From: Burkholderia ubonensis
Lineage (GTDB): Bacteria; Pseudomonadota; Gammaproteobacteria; Burkholderiales; Burkholderiaceae
NCBI RefSeq assembly: GCF_001718695.1
Contig: NZ_CP013420.1
Coordinates: 2,480,001 to 2,544,000, forward strand
Direction of reading: 5' to 3'
Length of the DNA stretch: 64,000 nucleotides
Every line of letters starts with the position of its first letter. Position 1 is the first letter of the stretch. The notes beneath the pieces were generated by a model. That model did no database searches. It was not told where the DNA came from and worked only from the letters and a program-made list of their open reading frames with translations. Below, one piece after another: positions 7,365 to 15,111 of the stretch. The translations under genes and the position numbers were made by a program.

Positions 7365-8725
7365 TTCCCGCCTGCGTTCTGGTTGCCGTCCATACCGACC
7401 ACCGGGTGCTCGCCGGTCGACGTTGTCACAAATGTTGGTGCAATCATCGACATCACTTCTGTCGCAGAAAACGTCCATACCGCAGAACCGTCAACCGATG
7501 GGCCCCCGATCGGCCGTAGTTCGCCGGAATGGAGCAAAGCATGAGCGCGCCTGCGTGAAATTTTCAGCATTGTTCGCACCTCGGTGAGCGTCATCCACTT
7601 TGCTTTCTCGTTGCGGAACTCATCGACGCTGCACCTGCTTACCGTACCCGATGTCCGGCCAGATACGGTCGTATGCATCTGGCCCCGCAGTGCACCTTGT
7701 TCGATCAATGTCACAACCGTGCTTCGTTTGACCCCCAGCAGCTTCGCCGCCGACGTGATGGGAATCCATGCGTGTTGACGCCTGGTCTCCGTTGACAACC
7801 GACGATTGCGCTCCGCCAACTGACCGAGCCATTCGCCCCGAACAAACGAATCAAACTCGCGACGCAAAAAGTTGAACTGGGTGCCTCCAAAACGCTTGTA
7901 CAAGGCAGTATAAAAGTATCCGAAGCGTGATGTCAGACGCGCGCATGATTCGTCGGAGCCGCCATTTCGGCCAACCTTGCGAAGCAGTTCATGAAAGCCC
8001 CGTGGCCAGTCGATCAGCGCTCGCCCGGCAGCGCTCGCTACAACAGTTGCCACCGAGACGTCGTCCAGGTTAGCAATCTTGGTCGGTTTCCTTCCATTGC
8101 CAGATGCGTATCCCCCTAAAAGGATGAGGAGCGACAGTAAGTCGGGGAGCACTAGCAGGCAGATGTCAGGCGGATGAAGGGACTCGTTCGGCGCTGTCAT
8201 ATCTCTCAGCGCTGAAGACACGTAGGCGCTGACGATAATCGCCGCGTTGTCAGCGCCTTCCGACGGGGCATCTGCCAATGAGCGGCCGCAATTGCACGCG
8301 GAAATCTGGCTCCGCTTCCATGATAGTGATCGATGACACCCAGGGCAGGAGTCGCGTAGACGTGCGCGATGGATCGGGCACGCCACCATCAGTGTTAAAT
8401 CCCAAGCTGCACGCCAGTATGACTTTTCTGCCAAACATTCGGGGCAGTAGCGCGGTCGGCGGCCGTTCCAGTACTTCATGTTCAGGCCACCTTGATCTGC
8501 GGTCTTGAGATGGCGAAAGTGACTCACCTGTCCACGGAGCGGCCTCAGCGACAGCCCATGGAGCATTGAGCTGACCCTAGCGACGCCATCAACGCCATGC
8601 TCGAGGGAGGCTAGAAAATCAAGATCTAGTAACGACGAGAAACCATTGGCCTCTGACAGGCGAAGCAGGTAACCCGTTGCGCTTTCGCCTGGCATTGGCG
8701 CGAAACGAACGAGGAGCATGGCCAC
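7352..8725 (-). CDS. TniQ family transposition protein with C-terminal HTH
   Basis: This TniQ/TnsD-type protein of 457 residues would help choose the target site. The N-terminal TniQ domain shows PMPGESATGYLLRLSEANG, then YCPECL, CPIHRARLRDSCPGC and CNCG, the paired zinc knuckles of the family. The C-terminal 150 residues contain two helix-turn-helix units of MerR/excisionase type (ITSAAKLLGVKRSTVVTLI and LTEVRTMLKISRRRAHALL), suggesting direct DNA recognition. The start is GTG at 8725 (GTGGCCATG), 4 bp after the preceding tniQ stop. Which of the two TniQ proteins binds the attachment site cannot be told from sequence. Confidence 0.85.
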   Translation of the reverse strand: MAMLLVRFAPMPGESATGYLLRLSEANGFSSLLDLDFLASLEHGVDGVARVSSMLHGLSLRPLRGQVSHFRHLKTADQGGLNMKYWNGRRPRYCPECLAEKSYWRAAWDLTLMVACPIHRARLRDSCPGCHRSLSWKRSQISACNCGRSLADAPSEGADNAAIIVSAYVSSALRDMTAPNESLHPPDICLLVLPDLLSLLILLGGYASGNGRKPTKIANLDDVSVATVVASAAGRALIDWPRGFHELLRKVGRNGGSDESCARLTSRFGYFYTALYKRFGGTQFNFLRREFDSFVRGEWLGQLAERNRRLSTETRRQHAWIPITSAAKLLGVKRSTVVTLIEQGALRGQMHTTVSGRTSGTVSRCSVDEFRNEKAKWMTLTEVRTMLKISRRRAHALLHSGELRPIGGPSVDGSAVWTFSATEVMSMIAPTFVTTSTGEHPVVGMDGNQNAGGKWKI

Positions 8726-8729
8726 GTTG

Positions 8730-10208
8730 CTACCTCACGAGCCCGGCAAGCGAGCTCCTTTTGACGAAACACGAATCCAGCCTCACACTATCCTCGAACT
8801 GGCGGAAAAGTGGCACGCGTCCCGCCATAACGGCCGTGAGCACTCGTCCCAGCATCTCGCGCCCCCGTGGTGACAGTGCGCTGAGCGGAACCATATTGCG
8901 AAGGTCAGTAGCGACCGTAGTGTTCTCTCGTAGGCATTGCCGAAAGCGATCAACCTCTGACGACAGCACGAACTGCCTACCATCTGCGGGGCGCAGGAAC
9001 CCACTGCGAACTAGTGCAGCGCGTTGAAGGCGTGTTGCGCCGATGAGTTGTTCAACTTCGCGATTGTTGTGAAGCACAATATTCGAGTCCCGAATTCCCC
9101 GGACCAGAAGAGGCAATGGAATAAACTCCAGGTCGCCGGAAGCTGCGGATGCGTTGGTATTCGTCCTGCCCCGTAGCTGTACACCAAGGGTCCCGTCGTC
9201 GCTGGCAACCACACGGCTCGGATTGATCGCGAGCCCCAGTCCTTGTCGATGCACAGTAAGGGCATCGGTATAGCTTTGTAGCAATCTCCTCATAAAACAT
9301 GGGAGCGACAGTACCCCGCGTCGGCCGCTCGTGTAACGGGCGGGCACCCGAGAAGAAAGTTGATGAAACGAGATGAGTGGCGATTGCCACTTGTCCGTCT
9401 CGCTCTGCGAACTCCTGTTCAACTCCCGCATTGCATTTGTCGGCCAATCCACGAACAGCCGCGCAGCTAGGAGGGTGGCGCTTCTTTCTGTACCGAGGGC
9501 AGCTCTAGTAGTCGGGTGGAAGTGAAGCGATCGCCCAACGATCGTAGCCAGAAAGTTGGAAACTGCTAGCCATTCCAGAGCGCTCATTCGCCGGGCATCG
9601 TCGCAAAAGAGCTGTTGCTCAAGCAGATCAGATTCCGCTGAGCAGATGAGCTTCGTCAAGAGCAGCTTATTGATCAATGCCGCCTCGATCGGAGCTGGTG
9701 TCGTTTCTGCTTGACCAAGGTCGAAGCCGCATTGGCACGACCTCAATCTAGGCCGGTTCCAGCCCACAAGCTCTGAGCATCCAGGACATTGCTCGACGAG
9801 CCACAAACCGTGCTGTTCGCAAACAGTGACAGCGCGAAAGTTCCAAATTGCTCTAAAAATTCCTCGTTCGCGGATACATTGTGGGCAATATGAAGTATGC
9901 GGCTCGCGAAAGAAGCAACGTATTGCGAAGTAACTAGGACGCGAATGTGCGTTAGGAACATGCCGGTGCCGGTGAAGAAGCTCGAGCAGCATTTTTTCCT
10001 CTAGCTCGACAAGTTGTGTGACTGCCGCCATCTGGTCTCTTTTCAGAAGTCGCAGCTTCATCGATCGAGTAAACCGTGGAAGCGCGGCTCGACCCGTGTA
10101 ACCATTCATCTCCCCAAGGCGGAGTAGATAGCTCAACACGTGTTCGTCATTAGCTGGGCGAGGACGGAAGATAAAACGTTGTCCGACAAGTTCAGCGCGT
10201 GTAGCCAA
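8730..10208 (-). CDS. TniQ family transposition protein (second copy)
   Basis: This second TniQ protein has about 492 residues. It shows RPANDEHVLSYLLRLGEMNG, the zinc knuckles YCPQC, CEQHGLWLVEQCPGC and CQCGFDLG, and a long C-terminal region. A TTG at 10208 is preceded by GGGGGAA about 7 nt upstream and overlaps the tnsC stop by 17 bp, which is why I prefer it to the upstream extension reaching 10358. Tn7-like elements with two TniQ proteins usually use one per target pathway or as a heteromeric target selector, so this element may recognise two kinds of site. Confidence 0.8.
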   Translation of the reverse strand: MATRAELVGQRFIFRPRPANDEHVLSYLLRLGEMNGYTGRAALPRFTRSMKLRLLKRDQMAAVTQLVELEEKMLLELLHRHRHVPNAHSRPSYFAIRCFFREPHTSYCPQCIRERGIFRAIWNFRAVTVCEQHGLWLVEQCPGCSELVGWNRPRLRSCQCGFDLGQAETTPAPIEAALINKLLLTKLICSAESDLLEQQLFCDDARRMSALEWLAVSNFLATIVGRSLHFHPTTRAALGTERSATLLAARLFVDWPTNAMRELNRSSQSETDKWQSPLISFHQLSSRVPARYTSGRRGVLSLPCFMRRLLQSYTDALTVHRQGLGLAINPSRVVASDDGTLGVQLRGRTNTNASAASGDLEFIPLPLLVRGIRDSNIVLHNNREVEQLIGATRLQRAALVRSGFLRPADGRQFVLSSEVDRFRQCLRENTTVATDLRNMVPLSALSPRGREMLGRVLTAVMAGRVPLFRQFEDSVRLDSCFVKRSSLAGLVR

Positions 10209-11205
10209 AGAATGGTTCCCCCGCGTTGGTGAGTGGTCTGCAGATGAAGCGAGGATGAAACGGATTGAGGTGCCCGCGCGCGTCTGGCCAGATGGACTCA
10301 ACGAAGGCTTGCGAGAGTATGTCCTGATCGATGCAGGGACGCTTCTCATCCAGAGCAATCTCGACTGATGTGCTCACGAGCATCATGATGTATCCCATCA
10401 GGCCATACGTCGCGAAATGGATTCTGTCGAGATGGTCGCCGTCGCCGACCAGTTGGGGCGCCGGTGGCACAGGTAGGTTCGTCCAGATTGAGCGCATCAG
10501 TCCGTCAAAAATGCGCCTCGACCTCTTATCTGAATTGGCGAAAGGCTCAAGCGCAATCTGTCGAGAGAAGCGACGACGTAGCTGTTCGTTACTTTGCAGA
10601 ATACGGCGGCAACGGTGCAATCCCATGAGCACAAATGGGACCCTCGTAATGTTCACGAGATGCTTGAGCCAGTCGGCGACCCGTGTTTCAATCTTTTCGC
10701 TGGAATGGTCGATGAAGTGCTGGAACTCGTCGAGGATCACAAGTTCGACGTTACAGTTCCTGAACAACGTCACGATTCGTGACGTCATGGCTTCCGCAGA
10801 CCCGCGCGTGAACAGAGGGTCACCCAATTCTAGAAGGATGCGTTCGGCGACGTTCTTTATCGTTGGCTGTGCTGGTAACTCGAGATCCAGGACCGGGATT
10901 TCCGTTCCCTCTTCGGTCTCCCGGCGCGGATGATGCCTCGCATACTCTTTTCGCAGCGTTGACTTGCCGCTCCCGGAAACCCCCGTAACCAAGAGACACC
11001 CAGGCTCCTCAAGCCCAAACCGCCCCATGCGATGACATCGTTGGATGGCTGCAATTCCAGCCGCGAATGCGGGGTGTTCGACAAGTGTATTTCGAACGCC
11101 GGCCACAAGCTCCGGTGTTCCCTCAGCGGGACCTGTACTAAGGGGTTGTACGAGTGATAACGGCTCCCGCTCCTCGATCGCATCGGCACAAGTTGTTCCG
11201 CTCAT
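10192..11205 (-). CDS. tnsC: TnsC-like AAA+ ATPase
   Basis: This AAA+ regulator of 337 residues would link target selection (TniQ) to the transposase (TnsB). Walker A is GVSGSGKST (75-83) and Walker B is LVILDE (155-160), followed by FQHF. LRRRFSRQIALEPF fits the sensor/arginine-finger part. This is the TniB/TnsC family, shorter than the 555-residue TnsC of Tn7. Its ATG overlaps the tnsB stop as ATGA (11202-11205), so translation is coupled. Confidence 0.9.
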   Translation of the reverse strand: MSGTTCADAIEEREPLSLVQPLSTGPAEGTPELVAGVRNTLVEHPAFAAGIAAIQRCHRMGRFGLEEPGCLLVTGVSGSGKSTLRKEYARHHPRRETEEGTEIPVLDLELPAQPTIKNVAERILLELGDPLFTRGSAEAMTSRIVTLFRNCNVELVILDEFQHFIDHSSEKIETRVADWLKHLVNITRVPFVLMGLHRCRRILQSNEQLRRRFSRQIALEPFANSDKRSRRIFDGLMRSIWTNLPVPPAPQLVGDGDHLDRIHFATYGLMGYIMMLVSTSVEIALDEKRPCIDQDILSQAFVESIWPDARGHLNPFHPRFICRPLTNAGEPFFGYTR

Positions 11206-13292
11206 CGGGCGCGCTCCTGTCCGAATTCGGCTCGTGGGCGATCGGAGGACTGATCGGAGCGCATGGCAATTTCAGATGCTTGCGCAAATCCCGCCCCACG
11301 TCGGACCGGAAAGAGCGGGACTTCACCGTCGCCATTTACATCCTCGGGCGGTCGGTCTTCATGGGACGGTTCGTCCGATTCGGGCTCCAGAGGAAGCTGG
11401 ATCTGCCTCGTCTCCTCGAGCTGGACCATAAGCTCGCGGTCAGTCTTGGGAGCTTTCGCGCGCTTTGGCTTTCCTCTCGGTGAACGGCCAGCCTCCATGA
11501 TTTGCGCCGTGTCGACGCGCAATGCAGCTTTTGCGGCTAGCAGACCAAGTCGCACCGGAGACGATGCGTAATCGCTGCGCGCTTTCGATAACATAGAGCG
11601 GTGCTGCTCCGCTGTGATGCCTTCGGCATACTCAGGCGAGGTGGATTTTGCCTCTATGTATCGCTGGGCTTCTTCGTCAAATACAAAGATGGAACCCAGA
11701 TTGTCCGGGTCTGTTCGTATGCAAACGTCAATGTCGCCGCACCGACGTCGGAGGTCTTGAAGTGCCGGCGACGCATACTGCAGCGAATGAACCTCGATCC
11801 CGTTTTTGGTAAGCCGTCGCTTGTAGCTGTTCCCAAGGTACACATTAACGATATCTGCGGAGGGCGGTAGACGGGGTGGGAAAGTCCGCACACCGTCGTC
11901 CCACTTTTGTTTTGGCGTGCATTGAATTCCACGATGGAACGTAACCGAGTAGACGTCGACGATCCATCGATGGATGATTTCCAGCAAAGCCTCGAGGGTG
12001 AGCACGGCCGTCGAGTCTGAATCGTATGCGTGTCGCTTGTCGTATTTGGCGAAGGTTGTTCCGGGCTGCAAATGGACGAACCCGTAGTTGAGTGTTTTCA
12101 GAAAGCGCTCGATACGGCCCTTCATCTGGGGTGAGCGTGTGGGGCAGTAGATGACGTGCGTCCCGAGCTCCGCGCACGCTGCCTCCAGGTCTTGCGCATG
12201 AAACTCGAGACCGTTGTCGCACACAAGCTCCTGGATGAGACCGTATGCGCTCCACTCTCCGCTGATCTTGGGGAATCGTTCCTTCAGATACGTCTTCGGC
12301 AAGATCGCGTGCTTGAGGCAACGAAGGACTGAGCGCACGCTCGGATGTCGGAACGAAATATGCATACCCACGATCATCCTCGAATAACCGTCGATCATTA
12401 CCGTGATCCATGGGCGACCTAGCAACAACCCCGTCACTGAGTCAACCACCTGAACGTCGAGAGGCGTGTGGTCGACTTCGACCCGCTCAAGAGGGTGCGT
12501 GCACGCTGGACCTTTCCCGTATATGCGCGTCGCCTCTTGGGCATACCGCTCCCCATAACGCGCTTTGAGGACGGCGTATCGGTCGATGCGAGAAAGGGCT
12601 CGGTTCAACATTCGCCGGCTAACAGGTGGCAGAGCGTCTACTGGAGCTCGACGCCTGTTTTCGTATTCGATCTGCAACTGGACCCAGTCGAGCGTTTCAC
12701 GAGCTGACTCGCGCTGTGGTGTGAGGTAGATCTTTTCGATACCCTGGTCGATCAGCTCCGACAGCTTCTCAGGCAATGCTTTCGGCCTGCGCCCTCGTAG
12801 CTCCCACTTATCGATGAGTGCCCGAATATCGAACTTGGACCATACCCATTTGGCTCGCCATCTGTAAAAGCTTTGCACCGATGGGGGGCATGCCCCCCCA
12901 TCGTTCGGGCCAAGCGCGGTCCAAGCTCGATGGAGCATTTCGGCAAGCTCCTGACGTGCGAAGCCCATTCGGCCGTCTGGGCAAATGGCGTTAAGGTATT
13001 TCCACTTTCTCAGCGCCAGTTGCTGGATTCGCGGTGGAAAATTTGAGAGGCTGCGCTCGATGGTTGGCTTGATTACCGAGTCGGCCGGGCTACATTCAAG
13101 CTCCTCGCGCGTTAAAAATTTCAGCCTTCCTTCTGCAAAGTGCGATAGCAACACGTCGATCTGATAGATTGACCTGCTACCTTCGTCCGCCGCTACAACG
13201 TGAACCACTTCGCCAACGACATGCTCGATCAGGTAGGCTTTCTGTTCTAGCGAGAAAAATTCTCCGACTTTAAGCGAATAGTTCGGCATCAT
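11202..13292 (-). CDS. tnsB: TnsB-like DDE transposase
   Basis: This Mu/Tn7-type transposase of about 696 residues joins transposon 3' ends to target DNA. The catalytic triad is visible: D274 (VEVDHTPLDV), D359 (LVCDNGLEF) and E395 (GRIERFLKTL), with 35 residues between D359 and E395. N-terminal helix-turn-helix domains precede the core, and a basic beta domain plus a charged tail follow. The ATG at 13292 (ATGATG) has a GAGGAG box and overlaps the tnsA stop; the longer frame to 13403 lies inside tnsA. Confidence 0.92.
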   Translation of the reverse strand: MMPNYSLKVGEFFSLEQKAYLIEHVVGEVVHVVAADEGSRSIYQIDVLLSHFAEGRLKFLTREELECSPADSVIKPTIERSLSNFPPRIQQLALRKWKYLNAICPDGRMGFARQELAEMLHRAWTALGPNDGGACPPSVQSFYRWRAKWVWSKFDIRALIDKWELRGRRPKALPEKLSELIDQGIEKIYLTPQRESARETLDWVQLQIEYENRRRAPVDALPPVSRRMLNRALSRIDRYAVLKARYGERYAQEATRIYGKGPACTHPLERVEVDHTPLDVQVVDSVTGLLLGRPWITVMIDGYSRMIVGMHISFRHPSVRSVLRCLKHAILPKTYLKERFPKISGEWSAYGLIQELVCDNGLEFHAQDLEAACAELGTHVIYCPTRSPQMKGRIERFLKTLNYGFVHLQPGTTFAKYDKRHAYDSDSTAVLTLEALLEIIHRWIVDVYSVTFHRGIQCTPKQKWDDGVRTFPPRLPPSADIVNVYLGNSYKRRLTKNGIEVHSLQYASPALQDLRRRCGDIDVCIRTDPDNLGSIFVFDEEAQRYIEAKSTSPEYAEGITAEQHRSMLSKARSDYASSPVRLGLLAAKAALRVDTAQIMEAGRSPRGKPKRAKAPKTDRELMVQLEETRQIQLPLEPESDEPSHEDRPPEDVNGDGEVPLFPVRRGAGFAQASEIAMRSDQSSDRPRAEFGQERAR

Positions 13293-13965
13293 GGCTCTCC
13301 TCGAAGGGAAGCAAAAGCGTCGTGCCTGTGATCTCTTCGTCCAAGCAGCACACAAGCTCGCGCGATGCAAGCCGATGCAAGATCGCGCGTCCGGACGATC
13401 CAACGCGTAATGCTTCAGCGATGGTTCGATTCGCTAAGCGCAGTGGAGTGGCGGCATCGGCCGTTCCGTCCAGCCATTTCCCGTAACGAACTTGGAGTAA
13501 GCGCTTGACTTGCTTTAGCCTGACCGATCTTTGAATTTGGATATCTGTAAGAACTACGAATTTATCTCCGTGGCTCCGAAACACATCCGAGAGTCGGTCA
13601 AATTTTTCCTGGTTGCGAGGCTCCGCGAGTACTTCAGCTGGCTTCACTTCTATAAACCAGCGTCGGCCATCAGTCCAATCGACAGCGAAGTCTGGCGTGT
13701 ACGTTCGTGACTGGCTGCCTAGTCGATATCGGATGGTCTTCGGCTGCTCGACAAATCCCTCCACGCCTCGAGCGAATTCGAACAGGTGAAGACAGTCAAA
13801 TTCAAGAAGGCTTTCACATCGGATAAGCCGATTGTTCTTTGCCGAGAAGAATTTGGCCCGGAATCCGCGGCCGGATGGAGTGACAGGGTTTCGCGCTGGG
13901 ATACGACGTGATGCGGCCGACGTACTTGCTTTGCTGGTATCGCGTAGGCGAGGTTCGATGTCCAT
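13270..13965 (-). CDS. tnsA: TnsA-like transposon endonuclease
   Basis: This endonuclease of about 231 residues cuts the transposon 5' ends, giving cut-and-paste transposition together with TnsB. It has the PD-(D/E)xK core: CESLLEFD (E51), YTPDFAV (D92) and FIEVKP (E106, K108). RKIPARNPVTPSGRG-like residues precede the core, as in the family. The ATG at 13965 follows an AGGTG box 6 nt upstream; an ATG at 14031 would add 22 residues but lacks a good binding site. It is the promoter-proximal gene of the transposition operon. Confidence 0.9.
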   Translation of the reverse strand: MDIEPRLRDTSKASTSAASRRIPARNPVTPSGRGFRAKFFSAKNNRLIRCESLLEFDCLHLFEFARGVEGFVEQPKTIRYRLGSQSRTYTPDFAVDWTDGRRWFIEVKPAEVLAEPRNQEKFDRLSDVFRSHGDKFVVLTDIQIQRSVRLKQVKRLLQVRYGKWLDGTADAATPLRLANRTIAEALRVGSSGRAILHRLASRELVCCLDEEITGTTLLLPFEESHDAELFA

Positions 13966-14044
13966 GTTTGCACCTGCGACAGAAGCCACGCGCGTCTCGT
14001 GCGACGAGCGGACTTGAGGGTGGCGAGACATGGGGAGGACGAAT

Positions 14045-14123
14045 GCATCCGCCGGGATGCACTTTCACGACGCCCGCTTGAGGAATGCCAAAATTCGGGC
14101 GTATTAGTGTCCCTACGCGGACA
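14045..14123. promoter_or_regulatory. inverted repeats upstream of tnsA
   Basis: Three inverted repeats lie in about 80 bp before tnsA: GCATCC-gccg-GGATGC (14045-14060), ACGCCCG (14070-14076) facing CGGGCGT (about 14097-14103), and TGTCC-ctacgc-GGACA (14108-14123). They could be operators of the transposition genes or transposase-binding sites at an end. The last palindrome recurs at 22930-22945. Confidence 0.45.
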
Positions 14124-14263
14124 ATTGCAGCTCGCGCGCTTCCCATGTTTCAGCGAAAAAGCGGCTTGACTGTCGCGGGGGGGCGAACGATACTAAAGGC
14201 GCCAACCGAGTTAGCGTCGTTCGCTGGCTCGCAACGGGGCAGGCCGCGAGGTTTGTCCCGTTT

Positions 14264-14710
14264 TTACATTGGCACCTCCTCTTTTGTTCGACGCTTGATG
14301 CGAGCCGGCTGATAAGTCGGGTGTGACCGTATCTCCTCGTCTAGCCCAGCAATCCTGCGTATCGTCGCGATTTGGCCGGGCGACAGCCGCCCGAGCTTCC
14401 TGGCAAGTTCCGCATACATGCGGTACTCGTCGGTGGGCAAATCCGGTATCAACTGGATGCTCGTCGGCGAATCCAACAGTTCCCTTTCCAAGTCCGCTTT
14501 CTGGTCCGGCGCGAGCTGAAGCGATGCAGCAAAACGCTCCAGGAACTCCTGAGACGGATTCTTCCGCCCCACCTCCACGCTCGAAACATGTGACGCGTCA
14601 TATCCAAGCCGGTCAGCAAGCTCCTGCTGCCGCAAACCGGCTCGCAATCGAAGGGTTCGGAGGTAAATTCCGATCGGCGTTGACATGGCGAAATGACGGC
14701 GGATGGACAT
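14264..14710 (-). CDS. XRE-family transcriptional regulator
   Basis: This protein of about 148 residues has a typical XRE helix-turn-helix (YLRTLRLRAGLRQQELADRL, then DASHVSSVEVGRKNPS), followed by a helical tail of about 80 residues. The start could be ATG 14710, ATG 14686 or TTG 14722; none has a strong binding site. It reads away from the small ORF and the RT gene, so it probably controls that divergent promoter. A TAGAT-caa-ATCTA repeat (14726-14738) just before the gene is a candidate operator. Confidence 0.85.
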   Translation of the reverse strand: MSIRRHFAMSTPIGIYLRTLRLRAGLRQQELADRLGYDASHVSSVEVGRKNPSQEFLERFAASLQLAPDQKADLERELLDSPTSIQLIPDLPTDEYRMYAELARKLGRLSPGQIATIRRIAGLDEEIRSHPTYQPARIKRRTKEEVPM

Positions 14711-14725
14711 ACGATTTACCAAACA

Positions 14726-14738
14726 TAGATCAAATCTA
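14726..14738. promoter_or_regulatory. candidate operator of the XRE regulator
   Basis: The 13-bp inverted repeat TAGAT-caa-ATCTA lies 15 bp before the XRE start at 14710, in an A/T-rich spacer (14723-14800) that must also hold the divergent promoter for the RT unit. Its size and position fit XRE autoregulation; this is inference. Confidence 0.35.
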
Positions 14739-14819
14739 GAGGCAGGTCAACGCATAAGCAATTGATTTTAAAGAGTAATTTTTTAATTTCACTTTTGAGC
14801 CGCATCGTCATTTCCGACG

Positions 14820-15080
14820 TTGGAAGTCCGCGGCAAGCGACCGGTAGACGAGAAGTATCGCAAGCTATGGCTTACTATTCTGGACTTGAAGAAGACGACC
14901 GAACCGTTGGCAGCCCCGGCCTACTACAGCAATCCGGTCGTGGTGTTCGAGCTCGAGCCTGACGAATCAGTTGTTCAACGCGAAGAGGATGGCGATGCAG
15001 CGGTCGGTACCGTTGACTGCCTGGACGAAGAGGCCGGCGGTATGCCAATTGTGACGGGCTGGATTCGCTCACAGTGTTAG
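14820..15080 (+). CDS. small acidic hypothetical protein upstream of the RT gene
   Basis: An 86-codon frame from TTG at 14820 ends 31 bp before the RT gene and reads in the same direction. The peptide has a basic start (KYRKLWLTILDLKKT), a middle FELEPDESVVQREEDGD and a hydrophobic end. The composition looks protein-like, but the start is weak and no family is recognised. It may be a real accessory of the RT system, a gene remnant, or leader DNA that encodes an RNA. Confidence 0.4.
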   Translation: MEVRGKRPVDEKYRKLWLTILDLKKTTEPLAAPAYYSNPVVVFELEPDESVVQREEDGDAAVGTVDCLDEEAGGMPIVTGWIRSQC

Positions 15081-15111
15081 AGTCGCAAAACCACAGTATC
15101 AAATATCTAAA

